From the NCBI RefSeq assembly GCF_016097555.1, contig NC_054706.1, positions 79,376,353 to 79,440,352 of the forward strand: a stretch of 64,000 nt of DNA, written 5' to 3'. This stretch comes from Gigantopelta aegis. Lineage: Eukaryota; Mollusca; Gastropoda; Neomphalida; Peltospiridae. Every line of letters begins with the position of its first letter. The stretch's first letter is position 1. Below, one piece after another: positions 40,989-49,139 of this stretch. A program made the position numbers and the translations under genes. The notes below the pieces were generated by a model that searched no databases, was not told the DNA's origin, and saw only the letters and a program-made list of their open reading frames with translations.

Positions 40989-41200
40989 AGTAGTAAGGGG
41001 GCCTGTTGGGCGCCATGACCTACTTTCCGTGACCTTGACCTTGATGACGTCACGGCCGTGTCACGTGACCTCGTCCTACTGACCCTGACCTACTTAGACT
41101 GGCCTTGACCTTGATGACGTCACGGACTACTGTACCGTGTGCAATGTCCTACTGACCCGGCCCCGACCTACTTAGACTGACCCTGACCTACTTAGACTGG
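40989..41200 (+). repeat. Left terminal inverted repeat of the Polinton-like element
   Basis: About 212 bases that pair with the right end over nearly their full length with scattered mismatches. The repeat contains short internal repeats of the type GACCTACTTAGACTGGCC and two TGATGACGTCACGG blocks (CRE-like palindromes). Confidence 0.88.
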
Positions 41201-42507
41201 CCTACTGTGCCGTGTGCAACGTCCTACTGACCCGGCCCTGACCTATTTAGCCCGACCCCTATCCGTCGTACTTAGCAACGCCCGTGCTATCCTGTCTGTG
41301 GGATCCCTTGCTACTAATGGGAAAGTGCAGGGGGTTTTTCCTCTCTAAAACTGCCAAAAGTATGTTTGACATCCAATAGCCAATGATTCATAAATCGAGG
41401 TGCTCTAGTGGTGTCGTTAACCTACCACGTCTAAGGACTCAGCCCGACGCGGGGTAGTGTATTTATTTTTAGCGCACTGAATGATGAATGGTTATCACTG
41501 TTTACATCCGGGAAGCGGTGGTATTCTATTTTATTGTCGGTGACAATACTGAACCAGAAGTTACATTCTTAAAGACGTGAAATAAGAAATGATTTAAATA
41601 GGTGTAAAACAGAATTTTCGTTCTACGCTATCTGGTTCCCGCTATCTGATAGCGCATTCACAAGATTATTATTAACTGACCTATTTCGTCACTTCATTCC
41701 GCGCTTCGCCGCTCGCACATATAACGGTTTAAATAACAGGTTTTGTTAACATGCGTGAAGTATCACATGCGTGAAGTTATCATTATTATTACTATGTGTC
41801 TGATCTTACCATTTTATATTCTAATTATGTATGTTGTCCAATGTATACCATGCCATGTTTATATGATTCATATATAAATAAATGATTTTGATTTTGATTG
41901 ATTGATTGAAGTAGTCAGCTGCGAACGACTTCGCGTCCAGCGCTGAGGGTACGTCGTTCGTATCTCATGTGGGGAAATTAAAGTTTTTCTATTATTTTTA
42001 AAACAAAATAATAATTTATAGTTTGTTTTTATTTTACTTACTTATTTATTTGTTTATTTATTTATTATGTTACTATTTTTTTCAAGCAGCCTCTAATAAC
42101 CCTGTGGGGACGGGACGCAGCTCAGTGTTCCCTTGATGTGAGTCGGTCTGGGATATATCCAGCCAATGCTTCACAACTGGACAACTGTATGTACTATCTT
42201 GTCTGTGGGATGGTGTAGGATCCATTGCTGTTATTCAAAAAGAGTAGCCCATAAAGTGGCGACAGCGGGTTTCCTCAATCAATATCTGTGTGGTCCATAT
42301 GTCCGTATAACCATAAATAAAATGTGTTGAGTAAATAAAACATTTCCTTCCTCGTAAAATAAAGATTAATTGAATACAAATTTTTAGTATTTTGTTTTAG
42401 TCATAGGAAAAGAAAGACATATTTGTCTCGAAAAAAGGAATGTTTGTTAAAAAGAAAGGCATATGTGTTAAGGAGAAGAAAGGAATGTTTGTTAAAGGAA
42501 GAACGGA

Positions 42508-42546
<39 letters not shown>

Positions 42547-42890
42547 ACCTCAGCCCATTGCTTTGAAGAAAGAACGCGTGACTGCAACGCTCCAACCTAA
42601 CCTATGATCGTTTAACTGCATTTTAAACACAAGTATTTTCCTAGAGTACAAGCCTTTTTACAGGGTTTTTTTAATTACCAAATGGGTAAATACAGTGGTC
42701 GATCTAGGATCGATCCCCGTCGGTGGCCCATTAAGCTATAGCCAACCAGTGTATTATGTCTGGTATATCAAAGATCGTGGTATGTTCTGTCTTGTACACA
42801 CAGCTCTTGCTACTATAAAGTAGCGGTAGAAACATCCAATCACAAATCTAGTCATAGAGTAAAAAACACAAAAAAGAAACGCAATGGTTT
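41201..42890. other. Non-coding left part of the Polinton-like element with SINE insertions
   Basis: No convincing gene. It contains plus-strand SINE fragments at about 41280-41425, 42100-42345 and 42690-42850. A retroelement-like 3' tail ending in ATTTTGATTTTGATTGATTG lies near 41900, and a (TG)n tract at 42510-42541. Polymerase or integrase genes expected of a full Polinton are absent here. Confidence 0.6.
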
Positions 42891-42898
42891 GGTTTTTC

Positions 42899-42904
42899 AT
42901 TTAT
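42899..42904 (-). terminator. Possible poly(A) signal after the zinc-finger ORF
   Basis: AAATAAA on the minus strand about 95 bases past the stop codon at 42999. Confidence 0.4.
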
Positions 42905-42998
42905 TTCTAAATTACAAATCATTGACACATATATAAAATGGGCACACACTGGGTTACATCGAGAGACCTTAAGGGCGACATGTGAATAATATGAGTGT

Positions 42999-43625
42999 TC
43001 ATTTCTCTTCATCATCGTCGTCCTCCTCATCGTCGGTATCGTCGTTGTCTTGTTCATCCAAATATTCGCCGATCCAGGAACGATACTGATTTAATTTAGA
43101 ACGAATCTGTGGTCTCACATCTTTGTCTAAATTCACAAACTGTAAAAATGTTCTGGTGTTGGGACCTTTGTCAAAGTAATGCATATAGGTTAGAAAGCGA
43201 GAGTACGTGTCTTTAAATAACTTCCATTGCAATATCTTCATGTTTCTTTCGATGGCATCTTGGGACATGTTTTTTTCTTCGTAGCGTTTCCTCTTGCTTT
43301 GGAGATAGTCATGATTGATGTCGAATTCACGTTCCACCATGAGACGAATGCCTTCGTTTTCCAGGTCGGGCGACGGCTCTTCAGTTCCCTCCTCGCACGT
43401 TTTCACGTGTCGCTGCAAGTCGCTTCCGTCTTTAAAGACCAGACCACACGTATCGCAAGACTGTATCCTCTTGACTTTTTTCAGATAGGGTTCTACCTCA
43501 TCTTCTTCCTCGTCGTCACTTTCGTAGGCGGGTATTTTTTGGTAGTTTTCTCTTGAATGCGTTTCTTTGCATGATTTGCATGTAGAGCTCTTTCTTCGTC
43601 GGTGGTTGCAACTCTTCTGTGACAT
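42999..43625 (-). CDS. Acidic protein with one C2HC zinc finger (208 residues)
   Basis: ATG at 43625. The basic Cys-rich first 30 residues read in a frame overlapping the upstream ORF. An acidic stretch follows, then a finger with CDTCGLVFKDGSDLQRHVKTC, a helical region with Arg/Lys-rich segments, and a strongly acidic C-terminus of Asp and Glu. The finger spacing (C-x2-C-x12-H-x3-C) fits a C2H2-like fold. The family name is unknown. AATAAA occurs about 95 bases past the stop. The true start is uncertain because the acidic part could continue the reading of the upstream ORF after a frameshift near 43,525. Confidence 0.65.
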   Translation of the reverse strand: MSQKSCNHRRRKSSTCKSCKETHSRENYQKIPAYESDDEEEDEVEPYLKKVKRIQSCDTCGLVFKDGSDLQRHVKTCEEGTEEPSPDLENEGIRLMVEREFDINHDYLQSKRKRYEEKNMSQDAIERNMKILQWKLFKDTYSRFLTYMHYFDKGPNTRTFLQFVNLDKDVRPQIRSKLNQYRSWIGEYLDEQDNDDTDDEEDDDDEEK

Positions 43626-43773
43626 TCGCCATTACGTTCGTGCTTTTATACCATTCGGACGGCCCCGTCTCTAAACCATTAGGTCGAAGACGCCAATGTT
43701 CGGGCGTGGTCGGTTTCAAGTCCACCAAGAGATATCCGTAGGGCCTGTGGGTAGCTTCCTCAAACCGCTGCAT
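43516..43773 (-). CDS. Small ORF of the Polinton-like element (85 residues)
   Basis: ATG at 43773 overlaps the end of the ATPase gene by 14 bases. The central motif RPYGYLLVDLKPTTPEHW looks strongly conserved in character and resembles proteins I associate with virus-like elements in aquatic invertebrates, though I cannot name the family. The ORF ends in a basic stretch (KRKLPKNTRLRK). Its last 110 bases overlap the next ORF in another frame, so the two may once have been one gene broken by a frameshift. Confidence 0.6.
   Translation of the reverse strand: MQRFEEATHRPYGYLLVDLKPTTPEHWRLRPNGLETGPSEWYKSTNVMANVTEELQPPTKKELYMQIMQRNAFKRKLPKNTRLRK
43643..43650 (-). promoter_or_regulatory. Possible TATA box before the zinc-finger ORF
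   Basis: TATAAAAG on the minus strand, 18-25 bases before ATG 43625. It is identical to the box of the ATPase gene, but it also falls inside codons of the 85-residue ORF, so it may be chance. Confidence 0.4.
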
Positions 43774-44848
43774 GAGTATTTCCAGGATACATCTGCTGTG
43801 CCAAGGTTAGGACTTGCTGCTTGTCGATGGGGTTGTTGAACAGTGCCAGGTAATGACAGTTTCTTCTCTGTGTCGGGTCCTTGCTGTGATACAGGTTCTG
43901 GTTGATGGCAATCACAGAGAGGTTTCTGTGGTGACTTCCTTCCGTGAACAGGTCGGTGATGCGAGGGTCTTTTCCAGCTGTAGACATCAGGTCGTCCAAC
44001 ACGATGAGATTTCTGACTCTCGAATCCAAATAACGATCCTTTTCCAAATTCTCGGGTATGCCTTGAACAAATTTCACTCGAGCAACCATTTTGATCGTAT
44101 CATAGAGGGGTTGCCATTGTTTGTAGAGCCAGATAATGCGCTGGGGAGGCGGCTGGATTTTACCATCCCTTAGCAGTTTGTACAACAAAACTGTCTTTCC
44201 AGACGACGTGGGTCCCGACACGATCATGGTGAACGGATGTAACAATCTTAGGGGCTGCTGCTGCAGCGGAGCAGGAGCTATAGGATCCCTATGAGCAGGA
44301 GCTATAGGAGCCAGAGGAGCAGGAGCTATATGAGCTAGAGGAGCCAGAGGAGCTATAGGAGCCGGAGCAGGAGCTATAGGAGCCAGAGGAGCAGGAGCTA
44401 GAGGAGCCGGAGCTATAGGAGCCAGATGAGCAGGAGCTATAGGAGCCCTAGGAGCAGGAGCTATAGGAGCCAGAGGAGCAGGAGCTAGAGGAGCCAGAGG
44501 AGCAGGAGCAGGAGCTATAGGAGCCAGAGGAGCAGGAGCTATAGGAGCCCTAGGAGCAGGAGCTATAGGATCCAGAGGAGCTATATGAGCCCTAGGAGCC
44601 GGAGCAGGAGCTATACGATCCAGAGGAGCCGGAGCAGGAGCTATAGGAGCCAGAGCTATAGGAGCCAGAGGAGCCGGAGCTATAGGAGCCAGAGGAGCAT
44701 GAGCCATAGGAGCCAGAGCAGGAGCTATAGGAGCCATAGGAGCCTTCCAATGACGTAGCATATTTGATGGTTTTGAAAAAGTCTTTGGACATACGGGACA
44801 CGATCTTTTGTTCATGACATGTTCCGGAATAAACCAATTCTGATTCAT
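43760..44848 (-). CDS. A32/FtsK-HerA type packaging ATPase with an N-terminal zinc-finger half and Ala-Pro repeat linker
   Basis: The ORF has 362 codons from ATG 44848. Residues 17-33 carry the first part of a C2H2-type finger (C17, C20, H33). Residues about 35-195 are an in-frame low-complexity repeat of the type APLAPIAPAP. Residues 203-362 are the ATPase: Walker A GPTSSGKT at 212-219, Walker B LIVLDD at 281-286, and NQN at 316-318 in the sensor position. This architecture is typical of the DNA-packaging ATPases of Polintons, adintoviruses and related viruses, which pump DNA into the capsid. A TATAAAAG box lies 58 bases upstream. An alternative ATG at 44900 in another frame follows the TATA box too closely to be used. 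The stop overlaps the next ORF by 14 bases. Confidence 0.85.
   Translation of the reverse strand: MNQNWFIPEHVMNKRSCPVCPKTFSKPSNMLRHWKAPMAPIAPALAPMAHAPLAPIAPAPLAPIALAPIAPAPAPLDRIAPAPAPRAHIAPLDPIAPAPRAPIAPAPLAPIAPAPAPLAPLAPAPLAPIAPAPRAPIAPAHLAPIAPAPLAPAPLAPIAPAPAPIAPLAPLAHIAPAPLAPIAPAHRDPIAPAPLQQQPLRLLHPFTMIVSGPTSSGKTVLLYKLLRDGKIQPPPQRIIWLYKQWQPLYDTIKMVARVKFVQGIPENLEKDRYLDSRVRNLIVLDDLMSTAGKDPRITDLFTEGSHHRNLSVIAINQNLYHSKDPTQRRNCHYLALFNNPIDKQQVLTLAQQMYPGNTHAAV
44233..44750 (-). repeat. In-frame Ala/Pro/Ile/Leu-coding minisatellite in the ATPase gene
   Basis: Degenerate repeats of the type GGAGCAGGAGCTATAGGAGC on the plus strand, encoding APIAPAPLAP on the minus strand. The array keeps the frame open for about 160 residues and separates the N-terminal finger half from the ATPase core. 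Confidence 0.85.
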
Positions 44849-44905
44849 GATGTTGATTGTTGAAGTGTTCGACGTGAACTGACGATGTTGAAACTGCCAT
44901 GCCCC

Positions 44906-44913
44906 CTTTTATA
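44906..44913 (-). promoter_or_regulatory. TATA box of the ATPase gene
   Basis: TATAAAAG on the minus strand in GGCTATAAAAGGGGGC, 58-65 bases before ATG 44848. Confidence 0.65.
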
Positions 44914-44919
44914 GCCTTC

Positions 44920-45261
44920 TCAGAAATGCTTGTGCCGTTTTTGCCCAGTCTGCTCTCGTCGTTTCTGTTCCACGCCACTCTCTTGACGTTTCCGTTTCTG
45001 CTCGGCCTTGGCTTGCTCTACCACTTGTTGTGTTGGGGAGACCATGACGACTTTGGGTGTCGGGGACTTGTTCTGTTCCTCTTTTTCTTTTTTCCACGTG
45101 GGATCGTAGAGTTCTAGACATCGATCCACACTGTACATGATCTGACTTTCCCCACCACGTTGAATTTCGAAGTGAGGTTGAAGTTTACCTTCTGCCTGCA
45201 GTTTATAGAAACGGGTCCACTTATCCACGTCGGGTACATATAACTTGTACTGGTCTGACAT
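44920..45261 (-). CDS. Unrecognised 113-residue protein of the Polinton-like element
   Basis: ATG at 45261. The N-terminal half (YKLYVPDVDKWTRFY, then SVDRCLELYDPTW) looks folded. From residue about 63 the sequence is Lys/Glu/Gln-rich, ends in a basic tail and is probably coiled or disordered. A TATATAAG box lies about 55 bases upstream of the ATG. The position between the BIR gene and the packaging ATPase suggests a small virion or DNA-binding protein, but this is inference. I do not recognise the family. Confidence 0.7.
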   Translation of the reverse strand: MSDQYKLYVPDVDKWTRFYKLQAEGKLQPHFEIQRGGESQIMYSVDRCLELYDPTWKKEKEEQNKSPTPKVVMVSPTQQVVEQAKAEQKRKRQESGVEQKRREQTGQKRHKHF

Positions 45262-45314
45262 GTTGCTCCTCTGAAGGTTTTACCTCAAATGACGAGTTTT
45301 CCAAAACTATTTTA

Positions 45315-45322
45315 CTTATATA
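45315..45322 (-). promoter_or_regulatory. TATA box of the 113-residue gene
   Basis: TATATAAG on the minus strand within GGTATATAAGTAAAA, 54-61 bases upstream of the ATG at 45261. Confidence 0.6.
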
Positions 45323-45542
45323 CCTTATGACGCATAAAGATATGGTACAGGAATGTTTGAATGTGTGTGATACGTATGACCAGCGTCCCTCCTCCCAAGC
45401 ACAAATCTCATCGTGCGAGCTCCCAAAAAACATCGTTACCAAAATATTACCCTTTACCAGTGTCACTACCATAGGGACACGTCCAGAGACACACTCATGG
45501 ACACAGGACATAAATAAGAAAGCAAAACATGTTATTCACGGT

Positions 45543-45548
45543 TTTATT
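45543..45548 (-). terminator. Poly(A) signal AATAAA of the BIR gene
   Basis: AATAAA on the minus strand, about 45 bases past the BIR stop codon and before the TATA box of the next gene. Confidence 0.55.
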
Positions 45549-45593
45549 CACAACATACAACATGAAAACATAGCACACAAGTGTCTGAAATAT

Positions 45594-46112
45594 TTAATGT
45601 CTGAACATGTTGTTCACATAGGGACATCTTGGAGAGAGTCTGTAATGTTCCATCACTGGGTCGTCTGTCTTCTTCCATCGGTAGATGCGAAGTCCGCAAC
45701 AGTAACAGGTGATGGCATCGTGGTCTCCCGTGTAGTAGAAACCGGCCTTGGCAAGTTCTTTTGGTTTTTGACGTAATTGTATGGGCCACCGAGCATACGT
45801 CAGCATCCGGGCATAGAAATGTCTAATTTCGGGACGATGACAGAACAAGTAACGTCTCGAATAGCAGTCTTCCTCACAGGCAGCATCTGTTTCACAGGCA
45901 GCATCCGTCTGATCTGTGGGTTCATCCACGAGTTCGCCATCTTCAGTTCCAACCCCAATTTCACGTGTAGCATCCGTTTGATCCATGAAATGTTCTTCTT
46001 GTTTGGTAGCCACTCTTTTGATCGTATGTCTTTCTGAACATTTGCAGACCAAGATGTCGTCCTCGTCGCTACTGCTGCTGCTACTAACACTGCTCGAATA
46101 TCCCGATGCCAT
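45594..46112 (-). CDS. BIR-domain (IAP-like) protein of the Polinton-like element
   Basis: The ORF has 172 codons from the ATG at 46112 (an upstream GTG is in frame but is not a plausible start). Residues 1-100 are low-complexity, serine- and acid-rich. Residues about 102-165 form one BIR domain: RMLTYARWP, then ELAKAGFYYTG, then the zinc ligands C136, C139, H156 and C163 with the WKKTDDPVMEH signature. There is no RING finger. BIR proteins of the inhibitor-of-apoptosis family bind caspases or IAP antagonists; as cargo of a virus-like element it could delay host cell death. That role is inferred, since BIR-only proteins also have other functions. A TATA box lies 132 bases upstream and an AATAAA about 45 bases past the stop. 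Confidence 0.88.
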   Translation of the reverse strand: MASGYSSSVSSSSSSDEDDILVCKCSERHTIKRVATKQEEHFMDQTDATREIGVGTEDGELVDEPTDQTDAACETDAACEEDCYSRRYLFCHRPEIRHFYARMLTYARWPIQLRQKPKELAKAGFYYTGDHDAITCYCCGLRIYRWKKTDDPVMEHYRLSPRCPYVNNMFRH

Positions 46113-46243
46113 CTTCTTCGTTCCAGATAGAGTGCAACAAGACACAAGAATGCTAGAATCATAAAACACGCCTGTTCTCTAGTAAAACGAACGTAGATCT
46201 GGTCGTTTTCGGCTAGCGAATGACAATTAACCCGTATCTAGCC

Positions 46244-46251
46244 TTTTTATA
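46244..46251 (-). promoter_or_regulatory. TATA box of the BIR gene
   Basis: TATAAAAA on the minus strand inside GAGTATAAAAAGGC, just inside the right terminal repeat and 132 bases before the ATG. Confidence 0.65.
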
Positions 46252-46261
46252 CTCTTTCGTA

Positions 46262-46495
46262 CCAGTCTAAGTAGGTCAGGGGCCGGTCTAAGTAGGTCAG
46301 GGGCCGGTCTAAGTAGGTCAGGTCCGGGTCAGTAGGACGTTGCACATGGCACAGTAGTCCGTGACGTCATCAAGGTCAAGGCCAGTCTAAGTAGGTCAAG
46401 GTCAGTAGGACGAGGTCACGTGACAAGGCCGTGACGTCATCAAGGTCATGGTCATGGAAAGTAGGTCATGGCGCCCAAAAGGCCCCCTTACTACT
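46262..46495 (-). repeat. Right terminal inverted repeat of the Polinton-like element
   Basis: About 234 bases, the inverted partner of the left end, with one extra copy of a roughly 22-bp internal unit containing GTAGGTCAGGGGCCGG. It lies directly upstream of the TATA box of the BIR gene, so it probably supplies part of that promoter. Confidence 0.88.
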
Positions 46496-46501
46496 GCTGT
46501 G
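46496..46501. other. Target site duplication, right copy (GCTGTG)
   Basis: Six bases directly abutting the right terminal repeat. The following sequence ACGAGAAAT continues the interrupted SINE. Confidence 0.85.
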
Positions 46502-46800
46502 ACGAGAAATAACACAATGGAGAACGATCCCAGACCGACCGCGCATCGAGCGAGCGCTGTACCACTGGGCTACGTGCCGCCCCCTGGTGTAACAAAGATC
46601 GTAGTATGTACTATCCTGTCTGTGATATAGTGCATATAAAAGATCCCTTGCTGCTAATCGAAAAGGGTGTCCCATGAAATGGCGACAGCGAGTTTTCTCT
46701 CTTAATATCTGTGTGGTCCTCAGCCATAAGTCCGACGCCATATAACCGTAAATAAAATGTGTTGAGTGCGTCATTAAATAAAACATTTCCTTCCTTCCTT
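46502..46800. repeat. SINE interrupted by the Polinton-like element, right part, plus a second SINE body
   Basis: It starts ACGAGAAAT and contains an inverted tRNA-like head (GCGCTGTACCACTGGGCTACG), completing the SINE begun left of the element. A plus-strand SINE body with AAAAGATCCCTTGCTGCTAA and an ACATTTCCTTCCTT tail follows. Confidence 0.7.
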
Positions 46801-47094
46801 CTGACATCGCCACTGGCTAAGTCCGGGAGAGGAGGGGGGGGGGGGGGAGTTTGAAGTGGGCAGACTTTGTAATAGAATTTAGAATAAGGTCAGAGAGACC
46901 TAAGCCAAAATTGGAGAATAAATCTGCATGTCTGGAAAAAGGTTGAGTCCAAAAATAAACTTAGTGTGCTCGGCCAAAAAAGTGTCTAGTGATTTAAACG
47001 GGCTGTCAAAAATAAAGTGCATCGGATCTATTTATATAAAAAAAATAAACATAAGTTTTGGAACTGGAGCCAAAAAGTCCGACAAAGCCCTTAC

Positions 47095-48003
47095 CTGGAG
47101 GCAGAGGTAGGAGAGGTTCACGATCTACGGCTATCCAGATGACGGCTTTAAGTTGAAGAGGATCTTCGATAAGTCCGCAAAGGACTTCACAAAGTGGTGG
47201 TATGCTCCGTAGCATCTGGTAGATGGTGCGATGTGTCATGATGTTGTTGATCCATGCTTGTCTGTAGACTCCATCCTGCCAAGTCGTCATCAGGAGTACG
47301 CTGCGTGCTGGGTCCTTGTTGCGGTACGAGTCCATGGTGTACTCTGCCCTCCGGATCTTCATTGGCATAAACTTCAGCTGATTCGGCGCCGGTTTGAGTT
47401 GCTCAACATTCTCACAATCACCGAAAATGTATCGGTGATAGCGGAGCAAAAGAGTTGACTTGGCGGCGTTCCAAGTTGGAGTTCCCGGAGGGTGAGTCTT
47501 TACCAATGTATTCGCTGTCGCTGGCCTCTGGACTGGATTCGACTCCTTTAGAAGGTGCGAAGCCGCCTTCCTCTTAGGAGGAGTCAGTGCGGCGATGGCG
47601 AGGCTGTAGAATTGGTCGGATGATCCTCCATGGGCTTCACAGGGGGCGCCTGAGTAGAAGGGACCGCCGCTGGCGGCTGAGCCGCCAGTTTTGGTTCCCC
47701 CTGGTTCGCCCCTGACGCGTTTCCCGGATCGGCTCCCGTTGGTTGCTCGTTCCTGACCGGGGATGGTTTAACAGAAGTGGTCGCCGTTGGAGGTTTAGCC
47801 GTCAACTTTGTCCTTCCCTGGCGTTTCCTCTTCGTCTGCTTCCTCACCTTTCTCTTCGAACCCGTTGGTGTGGGTGTGGTTGGTGCTAGCACATTGCCTT
47901 CGCTGTAAACAAGCGTGACATAGGCCGCTCTACCGCTGTACTTAACGTTGAACTTAGTCAGCGAGCCAAAGTCAATAATCATCAACCCCAGAGTGGGGTG
48001 GGA
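47095..48003 (-). pseudogene. Unrecognised broken coding segment ending at a consensus splice donor
   Basis: Two long minus-strand open frames abut. The upstream one starts near MIIDFGSLTKFNVKYSG, has a Lys/Arg-rich then Pro/Ala-rich middle, and stops at 47584. The second overlaps it in another frame and runs through a compact region with LLLRYHRYIFGDCENVEQL, WQDGVYRQAWINNIMTHR and IPPLCEVLCGLIEDPLQLKA to LLPLPPG. There the DNA reads CCTCCAG|GTAAGG, a consensus donor. The composition suggests a retroelement structural protein or a spliced host exon with one frameshift. I do not recognise the family, and I cannot tell a sequencing slip from decay. Confidence 0.45.
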
Positions 48004-48189
48004 TGGGTGGGGGGGATTAATTGAGACATGTGAAGAACACAACTTCATTCTAACTCTGAAAAATCCGAATGAGATTACAGATCATGTCTGACTTTCGTGG
48101 AGATATACACTTTTTTTTTACAGAGTTATGACCCTTAAACTTAAAATATTGAGCTGAAATTTTGTGTATAGCTTTATCATGTACTGTTA

Positions 48190-48505
48190 TATCCAGATTG
48201 ACTTCCATGGCGAGAGGATGGGGCATAGCCCACTGATGCATGGTCGATCTAGGATCATATTGGGCTATGTTTCGTTCTAGCCAATGCACGACAACTGGTA
48301 TGTCAGAGACCGTGGTATGTGCTATCCTGTCTGTGTGATACTGCATATAAAAGATCCCTAATTGCTACCAATGACAGAATTTAGCAGTATTCACTTCAAA
48401 GTTTAAGACTATATGTCAAAATTACCAAATGTTTAAAATCCAATAGTCGATGATTAATAAATCAATGTGCTCTAGTGGTGTCGTTAAACAAAACAGACTT
48501 GCACT
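48190..48505 (+). mobile_element. tRNA-derived SINE
   Basis: A diverged head with GTCGATCTAGGATC, body GTGGTATGTGCTATCCTGTC and ATAAAAGATCCC, and tail GTGCTCTAGTGGTGTCGTTA. Confidence 0.8.
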
Positions 48506-48644
48506 TTACATTTTCAAAGAGTTATGGCCCTTGAACACAAAAATATGATGGGTCCGGTAGACTGCTTAATTGTTTATCAAATATATTTGCGAACTTTTGA
48601 TAAGACTTGATAAGTATTACAAATATTATATATACATGTGTGTG

Positions 48645-49130
48645 TGTGTGTAGTAAAGCGGTCGCTTGATGCGTGGTCGGTTTGGGATCGATCCCTGTCG
48701 GTGGGCCCATTGGGCTATTTCTCGTTCCAGCCAGTGCACCACGACTGGTATATCAAAGGATGTGGTATGTGCTATTATGTCTGTGGGATGATGCATATAA
48801 TTAATTTTCATTTCAGCGTATCTTCGTGCGTATATCCAATTAAGGTTAAAGCAAGCTGTCCTGGGCACACACCTCAGCTATCTGGGCTGTCTGTCCAGGA
48901 CAATGGATTAGTTCTTAGTTGTAAGTGGTTAGTGAGAAAGCATTATAGAAACTTAAAGAAAAGTCCCCCCCCCCCCCCCAACAAAAAAATCCTAGCTACG
49001 GCCCTGGAAAGAAGATGTGTAGTTGTCTTACACCTACCCATTGAATCGTTAAAACTCGCTCTGGGTGTGAGCCGATACCGGGCTGCGAACCCTGTACCTA
49101 ACTTTACCCCTCCCCCCCCCCCCGATCCCT
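48645..49130 (+). mobile_element. Two joined SINE fragments
   Basis: The first has the head GCGTGGTCGGTTTGGGATCG and body GGTATGTGCTATTATG. The second begins GCTGTCCTGGGCACACACCT, as at 2580, and ends with a tRNA-like tail (GAACCCTGTACCTAAC) and poly-C runs. Confidence 0.7.
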
Positions 49131-49139
49131 ACTAGAAAC

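Larger units (their letters stand above)
40989..46495 (-). mobile_element. 5.5-kb Polinton/Maverick-like element with terminal inverted repeats, packaging ATPase and BIR gene
   Basis: The two ends are inverted copies starting AGTAGTAAGGGGGCC, and the element is flanked on both sides by the direct repeat GCTGTG (40983-40988 and 46496-46501). It interrupts a SINE: the sequence on either side rejoins to ordinary SINE sequence if one copy of GCTGTG is removed. A 6-bp target duplication and a 5'-AG terminus are features of Polintons. All genes lie on the minus strand between 46.1 and 43.0 kb: BIR protein, unknown 113-residue protein, A32/FtsK-type ATPase, and two overlapping small ORFs. No DNA polymerase B, retroviral-type integrase, protease or recognisable capsid gene was seen. 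The left part (41.3-42.9 kb) is non-coding and has SINE insertions. It is best read as a non-autonomous or decayed relative of Polintons or adintoviruses. Confidence 0.8.

Noticed and set aside
44592..44978. Minus-strand ORF with MAVSTSSVHVEH and Gly/Ser/Tyr repeats
   Set aside because: It overlaps the ATPase in another frame. Its ATG at 44900 is only six bases from the TATA box, and the Ser/Gly repeat is the same minisatellite read out of frame.
45327..45776. 149-codon plus-strand ORF
   Set aside because: It is the antisense shadow of the BIR gene and shows no domain.
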